DNA of 51,499 bases from a bacterium F11 (GTDB lineage: Bacteria > Elusimicrobiota > Elusimicrobia > F11). The notes beneath the pieces were generated by a model that ran no database searches, was not told the DNA's origin, and was given only the letters and a program-made list of their open reading frames with translations. Below are positions 27,401 to 35,127 of this stretch, piece after piece; position 1 is the stretch's first letter, and the number at the start of each line of letters is the position of its first letter. The stretch spans positions 1 to 51,499 of the forward strand of contig MSYE01000033.1 in assembly GCA_002176905.1 (NCBI GenBank), in the 5' to 3' direction. The position numbers and the translations under genes were made by a program.

Positions 27401-27563
27401 GAAATCGACCTGCATCGGCGAAGCTGGAACACAAAATAGAACAAAAGCCAGCCAATATCAGAACACAGACAGCTTGGCTGACTTTAATATCAAAAAAGTG
27501 CGATGACTTTTTTCTAACAGAGGTCTTATGGTTATTGAGTTTTAACACCGTATGACGAACCAA
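24489..27563 (-). CDS. large periplasmic TPR protein (1024 residues)
   Basis: The protein has an N-terminal membrane/signal segment (about 28-50, ending near SFADA). The rest is almost entirely tetratricopeptide repeats, about 20-25 units of the kind NYEQAIGFYKTFQKEFP, with recurring FPGS, YPN and YP-D/N turns. Such BamD/CpoB/YbgF-like repeats bind partner proteins and often sit beside Tol/Exb genes. The reading frame starts at TTG 27563, with no good ribosome-binding site; a GTG five codons on is possible. A -10 like TATACT at 27595-27590 suggests that transcription of the whole Exb cluster begins here. It probably acts as the periplasmic scaffold of the ExbB-ExbD-TonB machine. Confidence 0.85.
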   Translation of the reverse strand: MVRHTVLKLNNHKTSVRKKSSHFFDIKVSQAVCVLILAGFCSILCSSFADAGRFRPKRKANKYSISYRSNDPKSFHRALSHYLEQQPPEHMTTIEARAAVAEMLFQTGNYREAAQIYLVLSEAPLADRYRLSSFQYRLAECYFQMTLYGEAYDQFSRIRQDGHLSLTSEATLGMAMSALAQGNRSSAQAHLDILLLEKKYYKNYPRALYPLGIMLFQNEQYKRALGFFEKDLDDPTNLYFAGISYRRIGNLPKALSLFQRLTQKFPGTVWSERGAFEVAESYFQQQDFQLAYQSYQRWLKEYPNGTLQNEAQFRLACTDLRRKNYKDVITRLSPLLKYDLRPELAERVRHLVSESWVELGEIEKLVSHVRKRGRARDRAPDENYQLMWALTALNKYPDSLTLAEDSLNVFYDPELTPKILLIQGFSNQKEGKTAEALAAYQTVVDRFPGSAYSARALHLMALSYVRARRWQELVTHVYHHWANLPDDIRFQHPDVEFWITEGQLSLGNYKIAQRRYQEYLTAAPDQPLTPYAYLGLAVAKAQDNQLEEGLQTLQQFAAIANQKKRRDWVALATLQSANINYNQKNYEQAIGFYKTFQKEFPQDTRVPQAMYQEAQSLYRLEYYKDSVDVWDSMAKNYPKHELTESARFQAARTLFDLGETTAAVKAFDTFIVKHPHSDRIKEARLQLAHAYYNAENYKRAIPKYEEFLALYPNSEEAVSIQDFLQMSYVKVGKTFEELEQLTQGQKKSQALADLYWEKGANEYNEKEYESALIYFEKILIDFPASSLAAQAAFYRAESLYLMEYYDVAGAAYKNFLAQFPNDGSASTSLFRLGVCLFNQNRFDESAITFENFVQKYPDDPLADTAAENIPMAYAKLGKNSQSARAYEALLQRTQDPERRTSLLLQLAQMKEGSGQAAQAISYYEKIPLTATQFPEARYSLGVIYSRTGQMEKEIQAYEKLLGVGPKDNPYRISAISRLAELYISQGKVHKALAVYKDVAKNATDSTALANAKTRLEELQKVLSQ

Positions 27564-27777
27564 TTTTTAAGTTTGGCATTTCCAAAATGAGTATAACAGA
27601 ACCCTCCCTATTTTTTCCAGGTGCCGATAAAGATTATTCCGCCATGCAACATTTATGCCCGGATTACCACAAGGGGTAAGCAAACGGCCCCAAATATGTT
27701 AAATAGGATATTCGAAACATAGTTCCATGGAAGGGAGTCCCGATTTTACTACATTTTAATTTTGATGGAGAAAGACA

Positions 27778-28731
27778 ATGGCAATTTTGGTTGTAGGCTC
27801 AGTAGCACTTGATACGATTCAAACACCCTTTGGTCACATTGAAGAAGGATTGGGAGGATCTGCAACGTATTTTTCCTACACAGCGAGCTTCTTTTCTCCT
27901 GTCCGCTTGGTGGCTGTTATTGGTTCGGATTTTCCTGAACAGCACATCAAACTTCTTTCCAAGAAAGGAATATCAACAGAAGGGCTTCAAATCGGCCAAG
28001 GAAAAACGTTCCGATGGACCGGGAGTTATGAGGCCGACATGAACATTGCCCAGACCAAAAAGACAGAACTCAATGTATTTGAATCATTCAAGCCCAAAAT
28101 CCCCACCAGTTACACCTCTACCCCTCATGTTTTTCTGGCCAATATCGATCCTGATCTCCAGATTGAGGTACTCAATCAAGTCAAGAAACCCCGATTTACA
28201 GGTTGCGACACAATGAACCTTTGGATTAATACCAAACCCGATTCCATCAACAAACTCCTTAAGAAAGTGGATTTCTTTGTCCTCAATGACGCCGAAGCCC
28301 GACAACTGACCGGAGTGACCAATCTCTTTAAGGCAGGTCAAGATTTAATTAAGCGAGGTCCAAAAATTGTTGTTATTAAAAAAGGAGAACATGGGGCCAT
28401 TCTCTTAACAAAATCTTTTTATTTTGTAGCCCCAGCCTATCCTGTTGAAGATGTATTTGATCCAACGGGTGCAGGAGACAGCTTTGCTGGTGGCTTCTTT
28501 GCATCCCTTGTCTCCAATGGAAACTATTGGGATGAAACCATTCTTCGCCAATCTGTAATTTTTGGGCAAGTGATGGCGTCCTTCAACGTGGAATCCTTCA
28601 GTCTGGATCGGCTTCAAGCCCTATCCCCCGAGGAAATTATTCAACGGTTTAACCAATTTAAAAAATACACACACTTCGAACCCGCTGACCATACAACAAC
28701 ATTTCGCTTGGTCACGACGGGAAGTCATTGA
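27778..28731 (+). CDS. PfkB-family (ribokinase-like) sugar/nucleoside kinase
   Basis: A 317-residue kinase. The N-terminal VVGSVALDTIQTPFG and GGSATYFSYTASFF are the substrate-side motif of PfkB proteins. The C-terminal DPTGAGDSFAGGFF is the anion hole with the catalytic aspartate. The middle includes FFVLNDAEARQLTG and VVIKKGEHGAIL. The first motif lacks the usual G-G-x-x-x-N asparagine (GGSATYF). This occurs in a branch often annotated as sugar or nucleoside kinases of unknown substrate. It starts the plus-strand part of the window, behind a GGAG site. The gap of 214 bases before it is shared with the divergent TPR gene. Confidence 0.88.
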   Translation: MAILVVGSVALDTIQTPFGHIEEGLGGSATYFSYTASFFSPVRLVAVIGSDFPEQHIKLLSKKGISTEGLQIGQGKTFRWTGSYEADMNIAQTKKTELNVFESFKPKIPTSYTSTPHVFLANIDPDLQIEVLNQVKKPRFTGCDTMNLWINTKPDSINKLLKKVDFFVLNDAEARQLTGVTNLFKAGQDLIKRGPKIVVIKKGEHGAILLTKSFYFVAPAYPVEDVFDPTGAGDSFAGGFFASLVSNGNYWDETILRQSVIFGQVMASFNVESFSLDRLQALSPEEIIQRFNQFKKYTHFEPADHTTTFRLVTTGSH

Positions 28732-28733
28732 AA

Positions 28734-28839
28734 ATTGACAATTGACCATTGACGATTGACCATTAAGGAAGTTTATTTATGAAAAAATTATTAATAGAAA
28801 AATTCCTTAATCGTCAATGGTCAATCGTCAATGGTCAAT
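28734..28839. repeat. Hairpin element R1 built of 7-base words
   Basis: Two 37-base arms (28734-28770 and 28803-28839) are inverted copies. Each is built from the word ATTGAC plus one variable base, repeated four times, ending in ATTAAGGAA. With arms aligned, the only four mismatches fall at positions 7, 14, 21 and 28, that is at every seventh base. The loop is 32 bases, AT-rich. It lies three bases after the PfkB stop and ends 22 bases before gpmA. Confidence 0.95.
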
Positions 28840-28861
28840 AATTTTTATTAAGGAGGAAATT

Positions 28862-29476
28862 ATGCCTAAGCTCGTCTTGGTCCGTCACGGACAATCGCAA
28901 TGGAACCTGGAAAACAGATTTACCGGGTGGGTGGATGTAGATATCACCCCTCTCGGAGAGGAAGAAGCCAAAAAAGCAGGAGAACAAATTAAGGAGATCA
29001 AATTTGATATCGCCTACACCTCTGTTCTCAAAAGAGCGATTCGAACATTGGATATTATGTTGAATATCATCGGTCAAACCGATATTCCGATTGAGAAAGA
29101 TCAAGCCCTAAATGAGCGTCATTATGGAGATCTTCAGGGTTTGAATAAGGCAGAAACAGCCAAGAAATTTGGGGACAAGCAAGTCCATATTTGGCGACGC
29201 AGTTATGATGTGGCTCCTCCCAACGGGGAAAGTCTCAAAGACACCGCTGCCCGCACCCTCCCTTACTTCTCTAACAAGATTGTTCCTGATGTGAAGGCGG
29301 GGAAAAATGTCCTGGTTTCAGCGCATGGAAACAGTTTACGGTCCATCGTAATGGAGCTGGATCAGCTCACCAAAGAAGAAGTTCTCCAACTTAATCTTGC
29401 CACAGGTGTACCAGTGATCTATGAACTAAATCAAGAAGGGAAATTCGTCAAGCAAGAAACTGCCAAAACCTCATAA
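28862..29476 (+). CDS. gpmA: 2,3-bisphosphoglycerate-dependent phosphoglycerate mutase
   Basis: GpmA interconverts 3- and 2-phosphoglycerate in glycolysis. The protein (204 residues) begins [15 protein letters not shown] with the phospho-histidine. It has [46 protein letters not shown] and the second histidine in [12 protein letters not shown]. The ATG at 28862 follows AAGGAGGAAATT, an excellent site. The open frame upstream runs into hairpin R1 and is not coding. It is somewhat shorter than the approximately 250-residue E. coli enzyme; similar short forms are common. Confidence 0.94.
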   Translation: MPKLVLVRHGQSQWNLENRFTGWVDVDITPLGEEEAKKAGEQIKEIKFDIAYTSVLKRAIRTLDIMLNIIGQTDIPIEKDQALNERHYGDLQGLNKAETAKKFGDKQVHIWRRSYDVAPPNGESLKDTAARTLPYFSNKIVPDVKAGKNVLVSAHGNSLRSIVMELDQLTKEEVLQLNLATGVPVIYELNQEGKFVKQETAKTS

Positions 29477-29524
29477 TTGGGGGGCTCATTCTTTTGTTAC
29501 CGCCTGGATTTGAAGTGGGTGGGC

Positions 29525-30160
29525 TTATTTTATGGCTTTTATTGATTTTACGTTCTTCCTATCGTAGCGAAGTGGGCCCATTCCAGGGAGCTCGATGGTG
29601 TATTCCTTCTTTGTAATAGCCTGTAAAATTCCGTTCACGCTGCGACCTGTTTTTAATACCAATGTAACGTGGGAACCAATCATTTTGGAGACCTTGGGAG
29701 TTGATCTTGCTTTTCTTTTTCGAACGGTTCGGGCCTTCTTCTTAATATTCTTCTCGATTTTTTTCTTCCTTTTTTTGGTTGTTTTCTTTTCACCTTTTCT
29801 CTGGGGTTTTCTTTTAACTTGGGACTCCTCTTCATTTTTCTTATTATCTACCGAATTCAATGCTGTTAGTGGGGAGACTCTCTCATCCTGCTTAAGTTGG
29901 AACGGGTTGGCTGGTTGCATCTGATCCGGTGGTAGGGTTGGTCCGAATTGGACACCAGGAGCAATATCGGGAACCAGATCCATTTCTTTTTTGGTTTCCT
30001 TTTCGCCTGAACGAAAAAGTCCGGTTAGAGATTTGACTTCTTCTTTGGCTCCTTCGGTCTTGCCTTGAAACCATTTATGAAAGGAAGGGGAACCGCTGAG
30101 GTAGTAACCTACCCCACCCAAAATACCAACAATAACAACATGTCCAACAGTTATTCTCAC
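29525..30160 (-). CDS. membrane-anchored lysine-rich protein with small C-terminal beta domain
   Basis: A 211-residue protein without a recognised family. One N-terminal membrane segment (about 6-22, VVIVGILGGVGYYLSG) is followed by a flexible part. A very basic stretch (about 115-155) contains runs such as KKTTKKRKKKIEKNIKKK. The last 50 residues (IGSHVTLVLKTGRSVNGILQ...) look like a small barrel of the LSm/SH3 kind, as in proteins where a G-K/R-x-x-x-G-x-L turn forms the barrel. A role in binding nucleic acid or an anionic polymer at the membrane is a guess. It converges with gpmA and diverges from the carbamoyltransferase, so it is probably a single-gene unit. Confidence 0.65.
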   Translation of the reverse strand: MRITVGHVVIVGILGGVGYYLSGSPSFHKWFQGKTEGAKEEVKSLTGLFRSGEKETKKEMDLVPDIAPGVQFGPTLPPDQMQPANPFQLKQDERVSPLTALNSVDNKKNEEESQVKRKPQRKGEKKTTKKRKKKIEKNIKKKARTVRKRKARSTPKVSKMIGSHVTLVLKTGRSVNGILQAITKKEYTIELPGMGPLRYDRKNVKSIKAIK

Positions 30161-30219
30161 AGTATTACTCTTTTAGAAATTGGTTTTAAAATCAAGTGGT
30201 TTTTTAATATTTTAAAGAT

Positions 30220-32040
30220 ATGAACATCCTTGGACTCTCCGCCTTTTACCATGATAGTGCGGCCTGCTTGATGCAGGATGGGAAAATCGTTGCTGCTGCT
30301 CAAGAAGAACGGTTTACCCGCATCAAACACGATCGCAGCTTCCCCGTCAACGCCCTGGCGTTTTGCCTGAAAAAAGGTCGTATCCAAATTTCGCAGCTGG
30401 ACTATGTGGCCTATTATGATAAACCCCTCCTCACTTTTGATCGTCTTCTGGAAACCTATTTTGCCTTTGCTCCGAGCGGATTCCAATCCTTTTACAAAGC
30501 CTTGCCTCTTTGGCTGAATCAAAAACTTCACATTCCACGAGAAATCGATAAAGGGCTCAGCAACAAATATGAGGGTCCAATTCTTTTCACCCGCCATCAC
30601 CAATCACACGCAGCTTCCGCTTTTTATCCTTCTCCTTTTGAAGAAGCCGCCATCTTAACCATTGATGGAGTTGGGGAATGGAGCACCACAACCATGGGTT
30701 ATGGTCAAGGGAACAAGATGCACTTACTTAAGGAAATTCAATTCCCCCACTCCATTGGTCTTCTTTATAGTGCCTTTACATATTACACCGGCTTTAAAGT
30801 GAATTCCGGCGAATACAAAGTCATGGGATTGGCCCCTTATGGAAAACCGCGTTTCTATGACACGATCATGAAACACCTGATTGATCTGAAAGAAGATGGA
30901 TCCTTCTTTATGGATATGGCCTACTTCAACTATTGTCAGGGATTAACCATGACCAACAATCGTCTCCATGATCTTTTTGGGGAGCCACCTCGAAGACCGG
31001 AGACAAAACTTACCCAATTTCATATGGATGTGGCGGCTTCCGTCCAAAAAGTATGTGAGGAAGTCATGCTGAAACTCGCCCAACATGCCAAAGAACAAAC
31101 AGGGGCACGGAATCTCACGTTGGCCGGAGGGTGTGCCCTCAATTGCGTGGCCAATGGCTTGATCCACAAAGAGAAAGTTTTTGATGAGATTTTTATTCAA
31201 CCTGCTGCCGGGGATGCCGGGGGTTCTTTGGGAGCTGCCTATTTTACGTGGTTCGATTATCTCAACAACAAACGAATCCCTGAAAAACCGGATTCACAAA
31301 GAGGGAGTTATCTGGGTCCGCGGTATGCCAACCATGAGGTTGAATCCTTTTTAAACAATCTCAAAGCCAAATACATGACTTATTCAGATGATGATCTTGC
31401 TGACCGGGTTGCCAAACTAATTGAAGATCAAAAAGTCGTTGGCTTTTTCCATGGAGAGATGGAATTTGGACCACGTGCATTGGGAGCCCGCAGCATCCTC
31501 GGGGATGCCAGAAATCCCAACATGCAAACCACCATGAACCTCAAAATCAAATTTCGTGAATCTTTTCGTCCCTTTGCTCCCAGCGTGTTGAAAGAAAAGA
31601 GCCAAGACTTCTTTGGTTTTGATGCGGAGAGTCCCTACATGCTCATGGTGGCTCCTGTCAACGAAGAGATTCGAACCAAAAACGGAAATGGTTCAAAGGA
31701 TCTCTTTGGAATCGACAAACTTAACCAAGTTCGATCAACCGTACCTGCCATTACCCATGTTGATTATTCCGCCAGATTGCAAACGGTATCAGCCGAACGC
31801 AACGGCATGTACTACAAAGTGATCAAATCTTTTTATGATCGAACCCAATGTCCCGTGATCATCAATACCAGTTTTAACATCCGCGGCGAACCCATTGTTT
31901 GCCATTTGGAGGATGCTTACAAATGTTTCATGTATACCGATATGGATGCGCTTGTTTTGGAAAATTGCGTCCTTTTGAAGGAAGATCAACCTCCGCTGGA
32001 AGGAGCGGAGGAATATAAGAAAAAGTTTAAATTGGACTAA
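30220..32040 (+). CDS. carbamoyltransferase (NodU/CmcH/TobZ family)
   Basis: A 606-residue enzyme that transfers a carbamoyl group from carbamoyl phosphate via carbamoyl-AMP to a hydroxyl of a sugar or secondary metabolite. The N-terminal Kae1-like domain opens with ILGLSAFYHDSAACL. It carries the metal-binding TRHHQSHAASAFYPSPF and LAGGCALNCVANG. The C-terminal YrdC-like part has EFGPRALGARSILGDAR, ESFRPFAPSV and NTSFNIRGEPIVC. Members next to SxtJ and DUF5989 genes usually lie in polysaccharide or envelope loci, so the acceptor is probably a surface glycan, though it cannot be read here. No obvious ribosome-binding site precedes the ATG. Confidence 0.93.
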   Translation: MNILGLSAFYHDSAACLMQDGKIVAAAQEERFTRIKHDRSFPVNALAFCLKKGRIQISQLDYVAYYDKPLLTFDRLLETYFAFAPSGFQSFYKALPLWLNQKLHIPREIDKGLSNKYEGPILFTRHHQSHAASAFYPSPFEEAAILTIDGVGEWSTTTMGYGQGNKMHLLKEIQFPHSIGLLYSAFTYYTGFKVNSGEYKVMGLAPYGKPRFYDTIMKHLIDLKEDGSFFMDMAYFNYCQGLTMTNNRLHDLFGEPPRRPETKLTQFHMDVAASVQKVCEEVMLKLAQHAKEQTGARNLTLAGGCALNCVANGLIHKEKVFDEIFIQPAAGDAGGSLGAAYFTWFDYLNNKRIPEKPDSQRGSYLGPRYANHEVESFLNNLKAKYMTYSDDDLADRVAKLIEDQKVVGFFHGEMEFGPRALGARSILGDARNPNMQTTMNLKIKFRESFRPFAPSVLKEKSQDFFGFDAESPYMLMVAPVNEEIRTKNGNGSKDLFGIDKLNQVRSTVPAITHVDYSARLQTVSAERNGMYYKVIKSFYDRTQCPVIINTSFNIRGEPIVCHLEDAYKCFMYTDMDALVLENCVLLKEDQPPLEGAEEYKKKFKLD

Positions 32041-32054
32041 AATTTGGAAATTGG

Positions 32055-32140
32055 AATTTCATTAGATTTTAGAACCTAGTATTCGTATTAGGATTTCAAA
32101 ACTCTAATTCTAATACTAGGTTCTAAACTCTAATGAAATT
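32055..32140. repeat. Hairpin element R2 (86 bases, copy of R3)
   Basis: An inverted repeat beginning AATTTCATTAG and ending CTAATGAAATT, with a centre near TTTCAAAACTC. About 37 of 42 arm positions pair. It is homologous to R3 at 32770-32855: same length, about 8 differences in 86 bases. It lies between the carbamoyltransferase stop and the SxtJ gene. Words of about seven bases (CTCTAAT, TCTAATA, CTAGGTT, CTAAACT) recur in the right arm. Confidence 0.95.
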
Positions 32141-32167
32141 TGAAACTCTAAACATTAAAGGGATTTT

Positions 32168-32581
32168 ATGCTCTCAAAAATAAACTGGACCCCCAATAAC
32201 AAAGACCTTCGCAAGTTTGGCTTGGCCATTCTGATTGGGTTTGCCTTGATCGGAGGGATTGTCTATTGGCGAGGATTCCACCAGGTGGCAATCGGGTTGT
32301 GGATTGGAAGTGGAATTGTAGGGGCGTTGGCCATCCTCCTTCCTCCTCTCTCAAAACCGTTTTACTGGATTTGGATGGGGATCGCCTTTGTGATGGGAAC
32401 GGTTATCTCGTTTCTTATTGTGGCGTTCATTTACTATTTTATTTTCACACCCGTTGGTTTAATAATGAGACTCATCGGGCGAGATGCCCTCAAGTTAAAG
32501 AAGAAAAGTTTCCAACATAACACCTATTGGCATTCGCATCCTGCCATGGAAGACAAAAAGATCTACGAAAGACTCTTTTAA
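32168..32581 (+). CDS. SxtJ-family membrane protein
   Basis: A 137-residue protein with three or four membrane helices: FGLAILIGFALIGGIVYW, AIGLWIGSGIVGALAIL and FYWIWMGIAFVMGTVISFLIV. The C-terminus is conserved (GLIMRLIGRDAL, then W-x-x-x... with ERLF at the end). SxtJ-like proteins are known as constant companions of carbamoyltransferases, from the saxitoxin cluster and many surface polysaccharide loci. Their biochemical role is not settled. The context here is exactly that: carbamoyltransferase before, DUF5989 after. AAAGGG lies 5 bases before the ATG. Confidence 0.88.
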   Translation: MLSKINWTPNNKDLRKFGLAILIGFALIGGIVYWRGFHQVAIGLWIGSGIVGALAILLPPLSKPFYWIWMGIAFVMGTVISFLIVAFIYYFIFTPVGLIMRLIGRDALKLKKKSFQHNTYWHSHPAMEDKKIYERLF

Positions 32582-32592
32582 AAGGAGACAAC

Positions 32593-32748
32593 ATGTCCCG
32601 ACCAAACTTAGTCAAAGAATTTTGGCACTTCCTCATGCAGAACAAAAAATGGTGGCTTCTGCCAATTATTATCGTGATCCTTCTTCTAGCCGTTTTGGTG
32701 TTTTTGGGTGGATCGCCGGCGGCGCCGTTTATTTATACGTTGTTCTGA
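32593..32748 (+). CDS. DUF5989 single-helix protein
   Basis: A 51-residue protein, MSRPNLVKEFWHFLMQNKKW and onward, with one membrane helix (WWLLPIIIVILLLAVLVFL) and the conserved end APFIYTLF. This matches DUF5989, a tiny family found directly behind carbamoyltransferase and SxtJ genes. The ATG at 32593 has AAAGGAGA upstream, and the gene starts 11 bases after SxtJ. Function is unknown; it may form a membrane complex with SxtJ. Confidence 0.88.
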   Translation: MSRPNLVKEFWHFLMQNKKWWLLPIIIVILLLAVLVFLGGSPAAPFIYTLF

Positions 32749-32769
32749 TGTTTAGAAATTAAAGTTTAA

Positions 32770-32855
32770 AATTTCATTAGGGTTTAGAACCTAGTATTAG
32801 TATTAGGATTTCAAAACTCTAATCCTAATGCTAGGTTCTAAATCCTAAAGAAATT
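32770..32855. repeat. Hairpin element R3 (86 bases, copy of R2)
   Basis: An inverted repeat beginning AATTTCATTAGGG and ending CTAAAGAAATT, about 91 percent identical to R2. It lies in the gap between the convergent DUF5989 and UDPGP-like genes, and could act as a bidirectional terminator. R2 and R3 together bracket the SxtJ-DUF5989 pair in direct orientation. Confidence 0.95.
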
Positions 32856-32870
32856 CGAAATTCTATACTC

Positions 32871-34595
32871 CTACTCAAACTCCGGCACAGGAGCCCCATA
32901 AAATTCTCTGGGTTCTTTTGGTTCTTCGATTGGAACTTTCTCTTTCTTCAAGACTTCCCTTGTCGCGGCGATAATGTTGGGATCTTCCATTTGTTTCAAA
33001 ATTGTTCTTAACGCGATATCCAGATCTTCCCTTCTTTTCATGTCGTGAATCAGGAGTTCCTTTCCTTCTGGATCAGAAAATTGAAACATGCGGGATGAGT
33101 AGTGCCCCAAGAAAAGGGAGAGATCCCCCATCGGCATATCCACACCCAAATAGGTTAACTGTTTTCCATCCACCTTTTTTTGTCGGGGAACAAACACAAT
33201 CCGTCCGCCAAAATCTCTCAAGACTTTACGGGTTTGCTGAAGACTGGCCCACTGCCGCATGGCATTGTAGGCAGGATGTCTCCCTTGGTTTTTCTTCAAA
33301 TATTCTTTCATGGCCTTCTCTATCGCACGAGACAAAATCGGATAGGAATTTTCATGGGTTTCGGTTAGGACATGGGTTTCGGGATCAATAAAGGTGGTTC
33401 CTGTTCCTCCCTTTTGACCTTTGGGATTGGCAACACCTTCAATCACATTAAAATAACCCTTTTTGAACATCGAAAGGGTATAGCCCAAAGCCTTGGCGTT
33501 CACAATTTCGGTGCTATGGCGGTCCATATCATTGATCCGAATAATGCTTAAGATGTTCCCACCTCTTGTGGCCAAATAACCCAATGCATCCAACTCCATG
33601 GATTTGATCGGGCGCCCAGACTCGGTATACATGGTAAAGTCTCCCTGCCGAGCCGCCTGCAAAAAGGCATAGAGATGACCCGCTGCATCAGACGACATCT
33701 CATCGGTTAAAAGCTGCACGCTTCCATCTTCTTTTAGGGTTAAGCCATGAACCAATTCCTGATCAACCGTAACAAGATTCTGGGGATGAAATCCGTAAAA
33801 ACCATAGGTTTCGCTTAAAGCTTTGTGATGTTCCTCAGAAAGGCCTCCTCTTCGACCCATAAAAAACAATATCTTTTGGTTTTGAAGAGCCTTTTGATAA
33901 GTCTGATCAGCTTGGGCAAGGTCCAATCGCCCTGCACGAACCTCATCTTGAACAACGCGTCTAAGACCCGCTCGAATCAAGATGGGTTGCTTGGGACCAA
34001 GGGGTCCATCACTCAGAAAGGATGCGATCGCAGGATCAATTTCCTTCTTTTTCCTCTCAATCTCGTCAATTTCATTTTGGAGATCCAATTCATGAGACAA
34101 TTCCTTGGCCACCTCAAGCGGATTAAGAGAAAACATGGGCCCGCGGTTAAAACGAGAACCTTCTCCTGCTTGAAAAAGAACATAAACAACCTCTCCGCGA
34201 AGAAGAGCCGCATTGGCTTCCGCTGAGGGCTCTTGGGCCAGATCAATCACATCAGCTTTGGCCACCCCAACAGGAATATTAATGGAACCACCAGGATCAG
34301 AAATCGGATTGGCGCCATGGGTTCGAATAAAAATCTCAATGGCATCTTTTTTTCCCTGGGCCAGAAGGGGACTTAACGCCTTTTTCTCATGATCTTCCAA
34401 AGAATGTTCCAATTCACTTAATTGAGCCTGTTCAAACTTTTCAAGAGATTTAAAGGCTTCAACACCTTTGTGTTTGGAACGAAATCCTCTCCAGCGGCTT
34501 TCTGGAATTGGAGAACTCCATTTCTCATAGGCCACCTTCTTGGTGTTTTTTCCTTTTGATTTTTCTTTAGAGGAAGTTGTTTTGTTCATTACCAT
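32871..34595 (-). CDS. UDPGP-like nucleotidyltransferase (divergent UDP-sugar pyrophosphorylase)
   Basis: A 574-residue soluble protein. The nucleotide-binding loop VVYVLFQAGEGSRF (about residues 135-148) replaces the usual L-x-x-G-G-x-G-T-R of UGP2/UAP-type pyrophosphorylases. Downstream are further features of that fold. LSETYGFYGFHPQNLVTVDQE resembles the segment before the catalytic core, SSDAAGHLYAFLQ stands where UAP has P-x-G-N-G-G-x-Y, and ILSIIRINDMDRH resembles the VDN region. It may make UDP-sugars for the surface glycan genes next door. The altered loop (Ala-Gly-Glu-Gly-Ser-Arg) leaves substrate open. The ATG at 34595 has a second in-frame ATG two codons later. Confidence 0.6.
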   Translation of the reverse strand: MVMNKTTSSKEKSKGKNTKKVAYEKWSSPIPESRWRGFRSKHKGVEAFKSLEKFEQAQLSELEHSLEDHEKKALSPLLAQGKKDAIEIFIRTHGANPISDPGGSINIPVGVAKADVIDLAQEPSAEANAALLRGEVVYVLFQAGEGSRFNRGPMFSLNPLEVAKELSHELDLQNEIDEIERKKKEIDPAIASFLSDGPLGPKQPILIRAGLRRVVQDEVRAGRLDLAQADQTYQKALQNQKILFFMGRRGGLSEEHHKALSETYGFYGFHPQNLVTVDQELVHGLTLKEDGSVQLLTDEMSSDAAGHLYAFLQAARQGDFTMYTESGRPIKSMELDALGYLATRGGNILSIIRINDMDRHSTEIVNAKALGYTLSMFKKGYFNVIEGVANPKGQKGGTGTTFIDPETHVLTETHENSYPILSRAIEKAMKEYLKKNQGRHPAYNAMRQWASLQQTRKVLRDFGGRIVFVPRQKKVDGKQLTYLGVDMPMGDLSLFLGHYSSRMFQFSDPEGKELLIHDMKRREDLDIALRTILKQMEDPNIIAATREVLKKEKVPIEEPKEPREFYGAPVPEFE

Positions 34596-34697
34596 AAATA
34601 TCGTCCAAATTGGAACCGTTGTCCAGGGCTACTTCTTACAATTTTTTTACGGTGAGTTGACAAGAATATGAAATAAATAAAGCCATAATGACCCATT

Positions 34698-35081
34698 ATG
34701 GAAAGAAAAAAAGAATACAACTTAGATGAAAGGACGTTTTTGTTTGCTCAAAATGTCAGAAACCTCATAAGCCACATCCAAATCCATCCGTCTTTTCCCG
34801 ACGATAAAAACCAGGTCATCCGCGCGTCTGGCTCTGTCGGTGCCAATTACATTGAAGCCAATGAGGGTCTCAGCACCCGGGATTTTATCATGCGAATTAA
34901 GATCTGCCGAAAGGAAGCCAAGGAGAGCCACTACTGGTTACGTCTGATGAGAAATTGCATTAAGGAGGAGGAAAAACCAAAGGCAGACAAGCTGATTCAA
35001 GAGTCTCTGGAATTGGCCAAGATCTTTGGGGCTATTGTTAAGAAATGTGAAGGGAGGTTTTTGGAGGAAAGGAAGATATAA
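34698..35081 (+). CDS. four-helix-bundle protein (S23/IVP, TIGR02436 family)
   Basis: A 127-residue all-helical protein of the family first seen inside intervening sequences of 23S rRNA genes. The conserved pieces are LDERTFLFAQNVRNLI, QVIRASGSVGANYIEANEG, FIMRIKICRKEAKESHYWLRLM and the final EELAKIF-like helix. The bAvd proteins of diversity-generating retroelements share this fold; no reverse transcriptase is visible in the window. It is not inside an rRNA gene here, but alone, with hairpin R4 starting about 47 bases after its stop. A TTGACA element upstream (about 34656-34661) lacks a good -10. Confidence 0.9.
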   Translation: MERKKEYNLDERTFLFAQNVRNLISHIQIHPSFPDDKNQVIRASGSVGANYIEANEGLSTRDFIMRIKICRKEAKESHYWLRLMRNCIKEEEKPKADKLIQESLELAKIFGAIVKKCEGRFLEERKI

Positions 35082-35127
35082 ATGTCTTTTTCCTTATAAA
35101 ATTATTGGAAATTTCTAAATGGAATTT

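Noticed and set aside
28779..28838. A 19-codon frame with ATG in the loop of hairpin R1, after AAGGAA
   Set aside because: It is short, built of repeat words, and explained by the hairpin. Nothing points to a peptide gene.
28732..28850. CRISPR array made of ATTGACC-type units
   Set aside because: The units are seven bases, inverted around a centre, and have no spacers; no cas genes are present.
34698..35081. A complete diversity-generating retroelement around the four-helix-bundle gene
   Set aside because: No reverse transcriptase and no template/variable repeat pair are seen in the window.
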